Shown here: positions 1 to 8,634 of the stretch, piece after piece
Layout: every line of letters starts with the position of its first letter
Position numbering within the stretch: the stretch's first letter is position 1
Assembly: GCA_945860205.1 (NCBI GenBank)
Contig: CAMARK010000031.1
Location: forward strand, 1-44,966
Length of the DNA stretch: 44,966 nucleotides
Direction of reading: 5' to 3'
Source: Reyranella massiliensis 521
GTDB lineage: Bacteria > Pseudomonadota > Alphaproteobacteria > Reyranellales > Reyranellaceae
The notes under the pieces: generated by a model
Told to the model about the DNA's origin: nothing
The model's database searches: none
The model's input: only the letters and a program-made list of their open reading frames with translations
Made by a program: the position numbers and the translations under genes

Positions 1-22
1 CCGCGCTCCTATGAGTCGTACT

Positions 23-997
23 CTAGCGCAGATGGCAGGAAACTTTATGCCCTGGTGCGATTTCGCGCAGCGGAGGAGATTCGATCCTGCAGCGCGGCAC
101 GACGTAGGGGCAGCGGGTGTGGAAGTGGCAACCCGAGGGCGGCTTCACCGGGCTCGGCACGTCGCCCTGCAGGACCAGCTTGTTCCGCTTGATGGCCGGG
201 TCCGGCACCGGCACCGCCGACAGCAGGGCCTCGGTGTAGGGATGCTGGGGGCGGGTGAAGATCGAGCGGGTGTCGGCATATTCGACGATGCGGCCGAGGT
301 ACATCACCGCGATCTGGTGGCTGATGTGCTCGACCACGGCGAGATTGTGCGAAATGAACAGGTACGAAAGCTGCCGCTCGCGCTGCAGATCCTTCAGGAG
401 GTTGATCACCTGGGCCTGGATCGAGACGTCGAGCGCCGACACCGGCTCGTCGCCCACGATCAGTTTGGGGCCCAGCGCCAGCGCGCGGGCGATGCCGATG
501 CGCTGGCGCTGACCGCCCGAGAACTGATGCGGATAGTTGCTCATCTGCGCGGGCCTGAGGCCGACGCGCGCAAACAGCGCGGCGACCTGCTCCGCCCGCT
601 CCTTCTTGGACGACACGCCGTGAACCAGCAGCGGTTCGCCCACGATGTCACCCGCGTACATGCGCGGATTGAGCGAGGAAAACGGATCCTGGAAGATGAT
701 CTGCATCTGCCGCCGGTAGGGCCGCAATTCGGCCTTGGACAGGCCGGTGATCTCGGTGCCGCCGACCTCGATCGAACCCGACGTCGGCTCGGTCAGGCGA
801 AGCACGGTGCGGCCGGCGGTGGTCTTGCCGCAGCCGCTCTCGCCCACCAGGCCCAGCGTCTCGCCGGAGGCGATGGTGAAACTGATGCCGTCGACGGCAT
901 AGACTTGGCCGACCGTGCGGCGCAGCAGGCCCTTCTTCACCGGGAAATGCTTCTTGAGGTCCCTGACCTCGAGGACGGGAACGTTGGACTCAGCCAT
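23..997 (-). CDS. Peptide/nickel-type ABC transporter ATP-binding protein (DppF/OppF-like)
   Basis: This is the second ATPase of a five-gene importer that energises uptake of a peptide-like or other small solute from the periplasm. Residues 1-250 form the ABC domain, with Walker [11 protein letters not shown]-loop [12 protein letters not shown], signature FSGGQRQR and Walker [13 protein letters not shown]. The C-terminal extension with [11 protein letters not shown] is the Oligo_HPY region typical of DppF/OppF. I start it at the ATG at 997 ([11 protein letters not shown]), because this ATG overlaps the stop of the upstream ATPase in the sequence ATGGCTGA. A longer start at 1042 would overlap that gene by 53 bases. 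Length 324 aa is normal. Substrate cannot be told from the ATPase. Confidence 0.93.
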   Translation of the reverse strand: MAESNVPVLEVRDLKKHFPVKKGLLRRTVGQVYAVDGISFTIASGETLGLVGESGCGKTTAGRTVLRLTEPTSGSIEVGGTEITGLSKAELRPYRRQMQIIFQDPFSSLNPRMYAGDIVGEPLLVHGVSSKKERAEQVAALFARVGLRPAQMSNYPHQFSGGQRQRIGIARALALGPKLIVGDEPVSALDVSIQAQVINLLKDLQRERQLSYLFISHNLAVVEHISHQIAVMYLGRIVEYADTRSIFTRPQHPYTEALLSAVPVPDPAIKRNKLVLQGDVPSPVKPPSGCHFHTRCPYVVPRCRIESPPLREIAPGHKVSCHLR

Positions 998-1979
998 TGC
1001 TGTGCCAGCAGGCCGCCCAGTGGCCTGTCCGTTTCTGTTCATAGGCCGGCCGCTCGCGCCGGCAGAGATCGTCGGCTTTCCCGCAGCGCGGCGCGAAGGC
1101 GCAACCCAGCGGCAGGTCGAACAATGGCGGCACGATGCCGGGGATTTCCTGCAGGCGCTCGGTCCGGCGTTCGGTTTCGCCGCGCATCAGGTCGAGCCGC
1201 GGGATCGAGGCCAGCAGGCCCACCGTGTAGGGATGCAGTGGGCTGGCAAACAACTCGCCGACCTCGGCTTCCTCGACCTTCCGGCCGGCATACATGACGA
1301 TCACCCGTTTGGCGGTCTCGGCGATCACGCCGAGATCGTGGGTGATCAGGATCACCGCCGCGCCGAACTCGCGTTGCAGCTCGACGATCAGCTGAAGGAT
1401 CTGCGCCTGGATGGTGACGTCGAGCGCCGTGGTGGGTTCGTCGGCGATCAGCAGCTTGGGATTGCACGCCAGCGCCATGGCGATCATGGCGCGCTGCCGC
1501 ATGCCGCCCGAAAGCTGGTGCGGGTACTCCTTGGAGCGCTGCCCCGGCTCGGGAATGCGCACCAGGTCCAGCATCTCGATGGCGCGCTTCAGCGCCGCCC
1601 TGCGGTCGAGGTTGCGGTGCAGGATCAGTGCCTCGGCAATCTGCTTGCCGATGGTCATCACCGGATTGAGCGACGTCATCGGCTCCTGGAAGATCATCGA
1701 GATCTCGTTGCCGCGCACGCCACGCATCTCGTCTTCGCTGATCTTGAGGAGATCGCGTCCGCCCAGCTTCACCGATCCCGACACGATACGGCCCGGCGGA
1801 TCGGGGATCAGGCGCATCAGCGACAGCGCCGTCATGCTCTTGCCGCAGCCCGATTCACCGACGATCCCCAGGGTCTCGCCCGAGGCGACCTGGAAATCGA
1901 CGCCGTCGACTGCCTTCACGATCCCCTGCCGTGTGTAGAACCAGGTACCGAGGTCTTCGACCTCGAGGAGAGCGCTCAT
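990..1979 (-). CDS. Peptide/nickel-type ABC transporter ATP-binding protein (DppD/OppD-like)
   Basis: First ATPase of the importer, pairing with the DppF-like subunit under the two permeases. It shows Walker [11 protein letters not shown]-loop [11 protein letters not shown], signature LSGGMRQR, Walker [13 protein letters not shown], and a C-terminal cysteine-bearing Oligo_HPY tail ([14 protein letters not shown]). Length 329 aa fits the family. The ATG at 1979 is the last rung of an unusual chain of overlapping ATGA start-stop units that connects it to dppC (see 1976-2021). Translation of this gene is therefore probably coupled to dppC. Its 3' end overlaps the next ATPase by eight bases. Confidence 0.93.
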   Translation of the reverse strand: MSALLEVEDLGTWFYTRQGIVKAVDGVDFQVASGETLGIVGESGCGKSMTALSLMRLIPDPPGRIVSGSVKLGGRDLLKISEDEMRGVRGNEISMIFQEPMTSLNPVMTIGKQIAEALILHRNLDRRAALKRAIEMLDLVRIPEPGQRSKEYPHQLSGGMRQRAMIAMALACNPKLLIADEPTTALDVTIQAQILQLIVELQREFGAAVILITHDLGVIAETAKRVIVMYAGRKVEEAEVGELFASPLHPYTVGLLASIPRLDLMRGETERRTERLQEIPGIVPPLFDLPLGCAFAPRCGKADDLCRRERPAYEQKRTGHWAACWHSNG

Positions 1980-2021
1980 GTCCGCTGGCTCATGTACGCT
2001 CGCTCATGTCCGCTCACTCAT
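1976..2021 (-). repeat. 14-base tandem repeat forming three ATGA-linked minicistrons between dppC and dppD
   Basis: Read on the minus strand, the unit ATGAGYGAGCGGAC (with small changes) repeats at starts 2021, 2007, 1993 and, as the real dppD start, 1979. The dppC stop TGA (2018-2020) overlaps the first ATG. Each ATG opens a five-residue frame: MSERT at 2004-2021, MSERT at 1990-2007 and MSQRT at 1976-1993. Each frame ends in a TGA that overlaps the next ATG as ATGA. The 14-base period is not a multiple of three, yet the stop-start linkage is kept in every unit. This is seen directly; its effect on dppD translation is inferred. Confidence 0.85.
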
Positions 2022-2911
2022 GTCCGTTCTCTGGGATCGAGAATGTCGCGCAGCGCATCGCCCAGCAGGTTGGTGCCGAAGACGGTGAGGCTGATGGCGA
2101 CGCCGGGGAAGATCACCAGCCATGGCGCGGTGCGCACGTACTCGGCCGCCGACTCCGACAGCATGCGGCCCCACGACGGATAAGGCTCGGGAATGCCGAG
2201 GCCGAGGAAGGACAGCGAGGCTTCGGTCAGGATCGCAGAGCCGAGCTGCGCCGTGCCGAGAACGATCAGCGGCGCCAGCGTGTTGGGCAGGACGTGGCGC
2301 ACGGCAATACGCGCTTCGCCCATGCCGACGGCGCGCGCCGCCTCGACGAAGGGCTGTTCGCGCAGTGACAGCGTACTAGAGCGCACGACGCGGGCCACGG
2401 TCGGCACCAGCGGGATGGCGATGGCGATGATGGTATTCTCCAGCGATGGCCCCAGCGAGGCGGCCATCACCAACGCCATCACCAGAAGCGGCAGCGACTG
2501 CATGACGTCCATGACGCGCTGGGTGCCGAGGTCGATCCAGCCGCCGAGATAGCCGGACATCAGGCCGATCGTGACGCCGAGGATGCCGCCCAGCAGGGTG
2601 GCACCGAGCCCGACGGTGAGCGAGATGCGCGCGCCGTAGACGATGCGGCTGAACATGTCGCGGCCCATGAAGTCGGCACCGAGGAAGTAGGCCATGCCGG
2701 GCTTCGCAAGCGAGGCGCGCGCGTTGGTGGATGTCGGATCGTACGGCGCGATGAAATTGGCGAAGACGGCCGTCAGGACGAAAACCAGCACGATCAGCGC
2801 GCCGACGGCGCCCAGAGGGTAGCGGCGGGTGAAAAAGAGAATACGGCTCCACCAGCCGGTGACGTTGGCCCCGGCCCGGGAGAGTGCCGCCTCATGATTG
2901 ATGATCGCCAT
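2018..2911 (-). CDS. Peptide/nickel-type ABC transporter permease (DppC/OppC-like)
   Basis: Inner-membrane permease of the importer, 297 aa. The N-terminal cytoplasmic segment and first membrane helix (about residues 33-53) are followed by the OppC N-domain sequence with IAPYDPTSTNARASL. The BPD_transp_1 core has about five helices, and the EAA-loop region (EAARAVGMGEARIAVRHVLP) contacts the ATPases. It starts seven bases after the dppB stop. Its stop is the entry point of the ATGA minicistron chain leading into dppD. Order SBP-B-C-D-F is the standard arrangement. Confidence 0.93.
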   Translation of the reverse strand: MAIINHEAALSRAGANVTGWWSRILFFTRRYPLGAVGALIVLVFVLTAVFANFIAPYDPTSTNARASLAKPGMAYFLGADFMGRDMFSRIVYGARISLTVGLGATLLGGILGVTIGLMSGYLGGWIDLGTQRVMDVMQSLPLLVMALVMAASLGPSLENTIIAIAIPLVPTVARVVRSSTLSLREQPFVEAARAVGMGEARIAVRHVLPNTLAPLIVLGTAQLGSAILTEASLSFLGLGIPEPYPSWGRMLSESAAEYVRTAPWLVIFPGVAISLTVFGTNLLGDALRDILDPRERT

Positions 2912-2918
2912 GTCCGCC

Positions 2919-3866
2919 TCAGTCCGCGTACTTGATGCGGGGGTCGAGGGCCATGTAGGCCATGTCGACCAGGAAGTTGACGACGATCACCACAAAGGCA
3001 ATCAGCATCACCAGGTTCTGCACGATCGGATAGTCGCGCCACAGGATCGCCTCGACGAGGAAGCGTGCGACGCCGGGAATGTTGAACACGGTCTCGGTGA
3101 CGATCAGTCCGCCGATCAGGAACGCCGCCTCAATACCGATGATGGTGACCACCGGCAGGAGCGCGTTGCGCAACGCATGATCGTAGTTCACCGAAGTCTG
3201 CGACGCGCCCTTGGACCGGGCGGTGCGGATATAGTCCTGGCGCAGCACCTCGAGCATCGAGGATCGCGTCAGCCGCATGATCAACGCCGAACTTCGGAAA
3301 CCCACCGCCGCGGCCGGAATGCTGAGCAGCAGCATCTCGTCGATGAAACTTCGCGGTTCGTTGGTGTAGATCGGAATCATCCCGAACCACTGGACCGACG
3401 CCATCAGGATCAGCAATCCGAGCCAGAAGGAGGGCAGCGACAGGCCGCTGAGACTGAGCACGCGCAGGAAATAGTCGAGTGCGGTGTTCTGGCGCACGGC
3501 GCTGATGACACCCAACGGCACGCCCATGATCACCGAGAAGAACAGCGCCAGGCCGGCGAGCTTGGCGCTGATCGGGATGCGCGGGGCGATCTCCTCGATC
3601 GCCGGCCGTTCCGACACGTAGGCAAAGCCCAGATCGCCCTGCACCAGTCCGCCGATCCAGTGGATGTACTGGTCGAAGATCGGCCGGTCGATGCCCAGTT
3701 CGCGGGCGATCTTGGCCTTCTCCTTGGGATCGGCGATGCCGGCCGAGTCGACCAGGATGTCGGCGACATTGCCGGGCACCAGGCGCAGCATCACGAAGAT
3801 GAGCACCGACATTCCGAAGAGCGTCAGTGCCATCAACAGGAAGCGGCGGGTCAGGTAAGAGCCCAT
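2919..3866 (-). CDS. Peptide/nickel-type ABC transporter permease (DppB/OppB-like)
   Basis: Inner-membrane permease that pairs with the DppC-like subunit, 315 aa. The N-terminus YLTRRFLLMALTLFGMSVLIF is the usual DppB first helix. The periplasmic loop carries the family sequence on the GIDRPIFDQYIHWIGGLVQGDLG stretch (residues about 58-80), and the EAA motif is seen near residues 215-235 (IRTARSKGASQTSV). A GGGGA ribosome site lies upstream of the ATG at 3866. There are 32 bases between the solute-binding protein stop and this start, consistent with one operon. Confidence 0.93.
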   Translation of the reverse strand: MGSYLTRRFLLMALTLFGMSVLIFVMLRLVPGNVADILVDSAGIADPKEKAKIARELGIDRPIFDQYIHWIGGLVQGDLGFAYVSERPAIEEIAPRIPISAKLAGLALFFSVIMGVPLGVISAVRQNTALDYFLRVLSLSGLSLPSFWLGLLILMASVQWFGMIPIYTNEPRSFIDEMLLLSIPAAAVGFRSSALIMRLTRSSMLEVLRQDYIRTARSKGASQTSVNYDHALRNALLPVVTIIGIEAAFLIGGLIVTETVFNIPGVARFLVEAILWRDYPIVQNLVMLIAFVVIVVNFLVDMAYMALDPRIKYAD

Positions 3867-3898
3867 CGATGTCCCCTAGCGGCGGCTGTGTGGCTCGA

Positions 3899-5500
3899 CT
3901 AGCGATCGAGCCAGATGTCTTCGAAGCGCCAGCCGTTGTAGATGCTGTTGTGCTGCAGGAGGACACCCTTGAGTTGCGGCGTCCAGCAGGTGCTGGCGAC
4001 GTTCTGGTTGATCACCGGACGGGCACCGTCCTCGATCAGCTTCTTCTCGACGTCCCAGACCAGCTTCTTGCGCTTCTCGCGGTCCAGTTCGGCCGACTGC
4101 TGCTCGATCATCTTGTCGACCTCGGGGTTCTTGTAGGCCGTATAGTTGCGGTCCGAGGTCGAGTGGAAGTTCTCGTAGAAGTTGGTGTCGGGATCGTCGA
4201 CGCCGAGGCCGGTCAGGTTCATTCCGATCGTGTACTTCTTGCCCTGGATCTTGGTGTACCAGACCGTGGTGTCGATCGGTTCGAGTTCGGCCTCGATGTA
4301 GATCTGCTTGAGCTGATCGATCAGGATGACCGCGGGGTCGCGGTAGATCGCGATGTTGCGGGTCGACACCTTGGTCTTCAGCGGCTTGTCGGGCCCGTAG
4401 CCCAGGCTCTGCATGATCTTGCGCGCCTCGGCCAGGCTCTTCTCGCGGTCCGGCATATGGCCGGGCAGGGTCTCGAGCATCTCCTTGGGCATGCCCCAAA
4501 CGCCGGCCGGCGGCGGCAGCAACGACGCACCTGCCAGGGCGTGGCCCTGGAACAGGATTTCGTTGAACGGCTTCTGGTCGAGCGCCAGGACGAGCGCGCG
4601 CCGGAGTTCCGGCTTGTCGAACGGCGGCTCGTCGCGGTTGATCAGGATGTTGGAGTTGACGTTGCTCGGCCGCGCCTCGCAGACGGCGTCGGCCTTCTGC
4701 GCCTTGACGTCCGCCAGCATCGGGAAGGTGATATCGGAATCGAACGTCATGTCGAACTCGCCGGCGATGAAGCCCAGCATGCGGGTGCTGCGGTTGGGCA
4801 CGATCTTCCAGTCGATGGCGTCGAGGTAAGGGCGGCCCTTCTTCCAGTAGTCGGGATTGCGCACCAGCTTGATCGACTCGTTGCGCTTGAAGTCGACGAC
4901 CTTGAACGGGCCGGTGCCGATCGGCTTGGAGCGCATGTCGCGGCCGTTGGCGTGGCAGGCGTAGACCGGCGAGTAGCCGGCGGCCAGCATCGACAGGAAC
5001 GACGGCTGCGGCCGGCCGAGCTCGAAGGTGACCTCGGTGTCGGAGCCGACCGTCACGTCCTTGAGGTTGCTGTACCAGACCTTGCGCGGGTTCTTGCGGA
5101 CCAGGTCCGACTTCTCGTCGGCCTTGCCGGTCAGAGCGTCCCACGTGCACTTCACGTCCTTGGCGGAGAACGGCTTGCCGTCGTGCCACTTGACGCCGGA
5201 GCGCAGCTTGAAGGTGAGCTTGGTCTGATCGGGGTTCCACGACCAGCTCTCGGCAAGATCGGGCACGATCTTGTCGGGACTGTTGATCTTCTCGTTGGGA
5301 TCGAACACCACGAGATTGTTGAACACCGCCATGAACGGCTGCACGACCGAGATCGTCGCCTCCTCGTGGATCGAGGCGCTGGGCGGGTTGTCGCGATGGG
5401 AAATGCGGAGCGTTCCGCCCTGTTTCTGGGCGAAGACCGGCGACGAAGCGGCGACGAACGCAGCCAGGCTGCCGGCAACGAATGCCAAGCGAGTGCGCAT
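3899..5500 (-). CDS. ABC transporter solute-binding protein, family 5 (SBP_bac_5)
   Basis: Periplasmic binding protein of the importer, 533 aa. The start at 5500 (MRTRLAFVAG) is chosen because GGGAGGA stands seven bases upstream; a start seven codons earlier would include that site. A Sec signal peptide ends near SSPVFA-Q. The mature part opens with GGTLRISHRDNPPS and shows the family-5 signature in the KPIGTGPFKVVDF region (residues about 190-205). This cluster 5 family binds peptides, nickel complexes, glutathione or opines, so the ligand is undetermined. First gene of the operon. Confidence 0.92.
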   Translation of the reverse strand: MRTRLAFVAGSLAAFVAASSPVFAQKQGGTLRISHRDNPPSASIHEEATISVVQPFMAVFNNLVVFDPNEKINSPDKIVPDLAESWSWNPDQTKLTFKLRSGVKWHDGKPFSAKDVKCTWDALTGKADEKSDLVRKNPRKVWYSNLKDVTVGSDTEVTFELGRPQPSFLSMLAAGYSPVYACHANGRDMRSKPIGTGPFKVVDFKRNESIKLVRNPDYWKKGRPYLDAIDWKIVPNRSTRMLGFIAGEFDMTFDSDITFPMLADVKAQKADAVCEARPSNVNSNILINRDEPPFDKPELRRALVLALDQKPFNEILFQGHALAGASLLPPPAGVWGMPKEMLETLPGHMPDREKSLAEARKIMQSLGYGPDKPLKTKVSTRNIAIYRDPAVILIDQLKQIYIEAELEPIDTTVWYTKIQGKKYTIGMNLTGLGVDDPDTNFYENFHSTSDRNYTAYKNPEVDKMIEQQSAELDREKRKKLVWDVEKKLIEDGARPVINQNVASTCWTPQLKGVLLQHNSIYNGWRFEDIWLDR

Positions 5501-5615
5501 AGAAAGTCCTCCCAGACTCACGCGATAGCGGGCGTGTTGTTGTTCCCCGTTGCCGCGAAGCTAGCACATCGTATGAAGCGGCCAAGCGCTAAAGCGCCGA
5601 TCTTGCTTGCCCGAT

Positions 5616-5993
5616 CTAGCTGGGAGGGCCCTTGAGTTCGACCTGGTTGCCTTCCGGGTCGTGGAAATAGACCGACGGCCCGTTGCCCTCCGCGCCGTAG
5701 CGCTCGACCGTTTCGCCGACCGATATGTCGAACGGCGCGAGTTGCCTGACGATGGCGTCACGATCGAACGGTTCTATACGGAAGCAGAGGTGATCCATGT
5801 TGGGAGCGCCTTCCGCGCGCTCGCCGGCGACCAGGTCCAGCATCGAAGCGCCGGCCCGCATCTGCACGAGGCTGATCCTCTCCAGCCGGCGCTCGACGTC
5901 GAACCCCAGGGCCTGCTCGTAGAACCGCACCATCGCCGCGAGATCGCTCACCCGCAGTACGACATGATCGATTCGTTCGACACGGAAAGTCAT
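5616..5993 (-). CDS. VOC-family (glyoxalase/bleomycin-resistance fold) protein
   Basis: Small single-domain protein of 125 aa with one pair of beta-alpha-beta-beta-beta modules. Likely metal ligands are His in the first strand (RIDHVVLRV), His in MDHLCFRI and Glu near the C-terminus (GNQVELKGPPS). The FHDPEGNQVEL end is typical of glyoxalase-like virulence or fosfomycin-type VOC proteins. The exact reaction is not inferable. It is divergent from the HpcH/HpaI aldolase across 48 bases, and it lies upstream of the ABC importer with about 115 bases between, so it may or may not share that promoter. Confidence 0.85.
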   Translation of the reverse strand: MTFRVERIDHVVLRVSDLAAMVRFYEQALGFDVERRLERISLVQMRAGASMLDLVAGERAEGAPNMDHLCFRIEPFDRDAIVRQLAPFDISVGETVERYGAEGNGPSVYFHDPEGNQVELKGPPS

Positions 5994-6041
5994 GGCGACT
6001 AGCTTACCTCATCCAGAATGACGAAAGCCACGGGAGGAAAC

Positions 6042-6827
6042 ATGGCCATCGCGATCAATGCTGCCAAGGCGCGGCTGAAGAAGAACGAGCTTTCCGTCGG
6101 GATCGGCGTTCGCCTCGTCCGCAACGTCGACATCGTCAAGGTCATGAAGGCGGCGGGTTTCGACTGGCTGTTCATCGATCTCGAACATGGATCGATGTCG
6201 ATCGAGACGGCCTGCGAGATCTCGGTCGCCGCCCAGGATTCCGGCATCGCCCCGATCGTGCGCGTGCCCTACGGCGAGCTCGCCATGGCGACGCGCGTCC
6301 TCGACGGCGGCGCCTTGGGCATCGTGATCCCGCACGTCGATACCGCCGAGGAGGCCAGGGAAATCGCGGACCGGCTGCGCTACCCGCCGCGCGGCCATCG
6401 CTCGGTGGGCGGCGGCCAGGCGCAGTTCGACTACGCGCCCATGCCAATGGGCGAGATGACGAAGCAGAGCGACGACAACACGTTGATCACGGTGATGATC
6501 GAGACGCCGAAGGCGGTGAAGAATGCCGCCGCGATCGCCGCGGTCCCGGGCATCGACTGCCTGCTGGTGGGTGCCAGCGACCTGTCGATGGAACTGGGCA
6601 TTCCCGGCGAGACGGGACATCCCAAGGTTCAGGCCGCGGTCGACAAGGTGATCGCCGCCTGCAAGAAGCACGGCAAGTGGCCGGGCATGGGCGGCGCCTA
6701 CACGGAAGAGCTGCTGAAGCTCTACACTGGCAAGGGCATGAAATTCCTGCTGGCCGGCAACGACCTGCCGATGCTCACGGGCGCCGCCCGCGCGCACCAG
6801 GCGAAGGTACGCGCGTTCCAGAAGTGA
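6042..6827 (+). CDS. HpcH/HpaI-family aldolase (2-oxo-acid aldolase)
   Basis: Class II (metal-dependent) aldolase of 261 aa that cleaves or forms 4-hydroxy-2-oxo acids to pyruvate plus an aldehyde. The TIM barrel carries FIDLEHG (catalytic His/Asp region), VRVPYGE (pyruvate-binding Arg), MIETPKAVKN (metal Glu) and VGASDLSMELG (metal Asp). The start at 6042 (MAIAINAAK) has GGGAGG four bases upstream; the in-frame ATG at 6018 precedes this site and has none. It converges on the TPP enzyme downstream. Substrate specificity in this family is broad and not readable here. Confidence 0.9.
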   Translation: MAIAINAAKARLKKNELSVGIGVRLVRNVDIVKVMKAAGFDWLFIDLEHGSMSIETACEISVAAQDSGIAPIVRVPYGELAMATRVLDGGALGIVIPHVDTAEEAREIADRLRYPPRGHRSVGGGQAQFDYAPMPMGEMTKQSDDNTLITVMIETPKAVKNAAAIAAVPGIDCLLVGASDLSMELGIPGETGHPKVQAAVDKVIAACKKHGKWPGMGGAYTEELLKLYTGKGMKFLLAGNDLPMLTGAARAHQAKVRAFQK

Positions 6828-6835
6828 CAGCGAAG

Positions 6836-6895
6836 CTGTCATCCTGAGCGCAGCGAAGGATCCCCAAAGATCCCTCGCGATGCTCGGGATGACAG
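6836..6895. repeat. Intergenic palindromic repeat (TGTCATCCTGAGC type) between convergent genes
   Basis: Arms CTGTCATCCTGAGC (6836-6849) and GCTCGGGATGACAG (6882-6895) match with one mismatch and enclose 32 bases containing CGCAGCGAAGGATC. The right arm ends exactly one base before the stop codon of the TPP enzyme on the minus strand, and the left arm begins eight bases after the aldolase stop. Sequences of the type CATCCTGAGCGCAGCGAAGGATC recur in intergenic spaces of many bacterial genomes, by general recollection. It probably acts as a bidirectional transcription end or is a small mobile repeat. There is no clear T-run. Confidence 0.7.
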
Positions 6896-8560
6896 TTATC
6901 TTTTCCCTTCGATTTCGATTTCGATCAGGTGCGGCTTGCCGGTCTTGAAGGCAGCCGCCACCGCTTCCTTGATGTCGTCGGCCTTCGACACATAGGTGCC
7001 CGCGACACCCATGCCCCTGGCCATGTCGACGAAGCCCATGGTCGGGCTCCCAAGATCCATGTGCATATAAGGCTTGTTCGACTTCACGTCGAAGCGTGCG
7101 CGATAGGCGTCGATATTGTGCTTCAGCACGCGATATTCGCGGTTGGCCAGGATCACGAACACGATCGCGAGATCATGATGCGCTGCGGTCCATAGCGCCT
7201 GGATCGAATACATCGACGAGCCGTCACCCGAGAGGCAGAGCACCGGCCGCTCGGGCTGCGCCACCGCGACGCCGATCGCGCCCGCCAGCCCCTGTCCGAT
7301 GCCGCCGCCGCGACCGCTGTAGTAGTCGCCGGGCCCCGCGAAGGTAAAAGTCTTGAAGAGATCGAGGTTGGCCGTGATCGTCTCGTCGGCCACGATCGCG
7401 TCCTGGGGCGTGCCGGCGCGGATCTCCGCCATGGCGCGCGCCATCGACGTCGGCGTGCGGGCCCAGGCCTTCTCGACACGGGCCTTCTGGGCCGCGTCGT
7501 CGGCGTCCTTGAGCGCCTGCAGCCCCGCGTTGAGCTTGCCGGCGGCCTCGGCAAAATCCTCGCCCGCGACCGTCGACAGGGCGACGTCGAGGGCCGCGAG
7601 GCCCGCGCCGACATCGGCCACCACACCGGCATCGAGGGCGAAATTGTAGGCCAGCCGCGACGGTGCGGCCTCGATCTGCAGCACCTTGCAGCCCGGCGGG
7701 AACGGCGAGCCGGCTGAGTACCACACCTCTTCGAAGAACGGCCCGCCCACCATCAGCACGAGATCGTTGTCGGCGAACTGCTTGGCGACACCAGGGGCAT
7801 CGAAGGCCAGCGTGCCGCGCGCGGCGGGATGATCAGTCGGAAAGGAGTTGCGGCCGCGCAGCCCCTCGAACCACACCGAGGCGCCGAGAGCTTCGGCGAG
7901 CTTGACCAGCGTGCCGCCGGCGCCCGCCCGCGCGACATCGTCGCCCGCGACGATGGCAGGCTTCGTGGAGGCCAACAGCAACCTCGTCATGGCGGCGATG
8001 CCGGCCGGATCGGGCCGGGTCGCGGCGAAGGAATGGCCGGGCTTACCGGCGGGAATGGACGTCTCCTGCTCCATGACATTGATCGGCAGCGCCACGAACA
8101 CCGGGCCGGCTGGCGCCTCGTTGGCGATCTTGAAGGCGCGCTGCAGGATCGGGCCTAGCTCGTCGGCGGTCTGGACCTGCACGCTCCACTTGGTGACGGG
8201 CGCCGCGATGGCCACGAGATCGCCGCCGAGCACGGGATCGCGCAGCCGCATGCGCGTGTCCTGCTGCCCCGCCGTCACCACCATCGGCGAATTGTTTTTT
8301 AGCGCGCCGTAGATCATGCCGATGGCATTGCCGAGACCCGGCGCCACATGGAGGTTCACGAAGGCCGTCTTGCCGCTCGCCTGGGCGTAGAAGTTCGCCG
8401 CCCCGGTGGCCACGCCCTCGTGCAGATGCACGATGTACTCGATCTGCGGATAGTCGAGCAGCGCATCGAGCAGCGGGCTTTCGGTGGTGCCGGGATTGCC
8501 GAAGATGCGATCGACGCCGTGGTTGATCAGCGTCTCGAAGAACACTTGGCGGCCGCGCAT
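6896..8560 (-). CDS. TPP-dependent enzyme, benzoylformate decarboxylase / acetolactate synthase-like
   Basis: Thiamine-diphosphate enzyme of 554 aa with the three usual domains. The N-terminal Pyr domain has NPGTTESPL and the cofactor-activating Glu in HLHEGVATGAANFYAQASG. The middle domain is residues about 190-330. The C-terminal PP domain has the TPP motif GDGSSMYSIQ...ILAN that binds Mg and diphosphate. The decarboxylase-style HEG and the overall layout resemble MdlC more than anabolic IlvB. GGGAGAAAA lies upstream of the ATG. Divergent from the FAD oxidoreductase gene at 8635, so the two may share a control region. Likely decarboxylates an aryl or branched 2-oxo acid; this is inference. 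Confidence 0.87.
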   Translation of the reverse strand: MRGRQVFFETLINHGVDRIFGNPGTTESPLLDALLDYPQIEYIVHLHEGVATGAANFYAQASGKTAFVNLHVAPGLGNAIGMIYGALKNNSPMVVTAGQQDTRMRLRDPVLGGDLVAIAAPVTKWSVQVQTADELGPILQRAFKIANEAPAGPVFVALPINVMEQETSIPAGKPGHSFAATRPDPAGIAAMTRLLLASTKPAIVAGDDVARAGAGGTLVKLAEALGASVWFEGLRGRNSFPTDHPAARGTLAFDAPGVAKQFADNDLVLMVGGPFFEEVWYSAGSPFPPGCKVLQIEAAPSRLAYNFALDAGVVADVGAGLAALDVALSTVAGEDFAEAAGKLNAGLQALKDADDAAQKARVEKAWARTPTSMARAMAEIRAGTPQDAIVADETITANLDLFKTFTFAGPGDYYSGRGGGIGQGLAGAIGVAVAQPERPVLCLSGDGSSMYSIQALWTAAHHDLAIVFVILANREYRVLKHNIDAYRARFDVKSNKPYMHMDLGSPTMGFVDMARGMGVAGTYVSKADDIKEAVAAAFKTGKPHLIEIEIEGKR

Positions 8561-8634
8561 GGCATTTTCTCCCTAGGCATTTCTCGGCAGAGGTGGCCCT
8601 GCTATTGAAAGGGCCTGAAAGTGAGAAGCACGGC

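Noticed and set aside
11..1297. Long plus-strand open frame (428 codons) opposite the two ATPase genes
   Set aside because: It is the antisense of strongly conserved ABC ATPase sequence, is rich in Arg/Gly/His and has no family motifs. Typical of high-GC shadows.
3827..5635. Long plus-strand frame of 602 codons across the solute-binding protein
   Set aside because: Opposite a clear SBP_bac_5 gene; the translation is low-complexity Val/Leu/Asp/Arg, with no motif.
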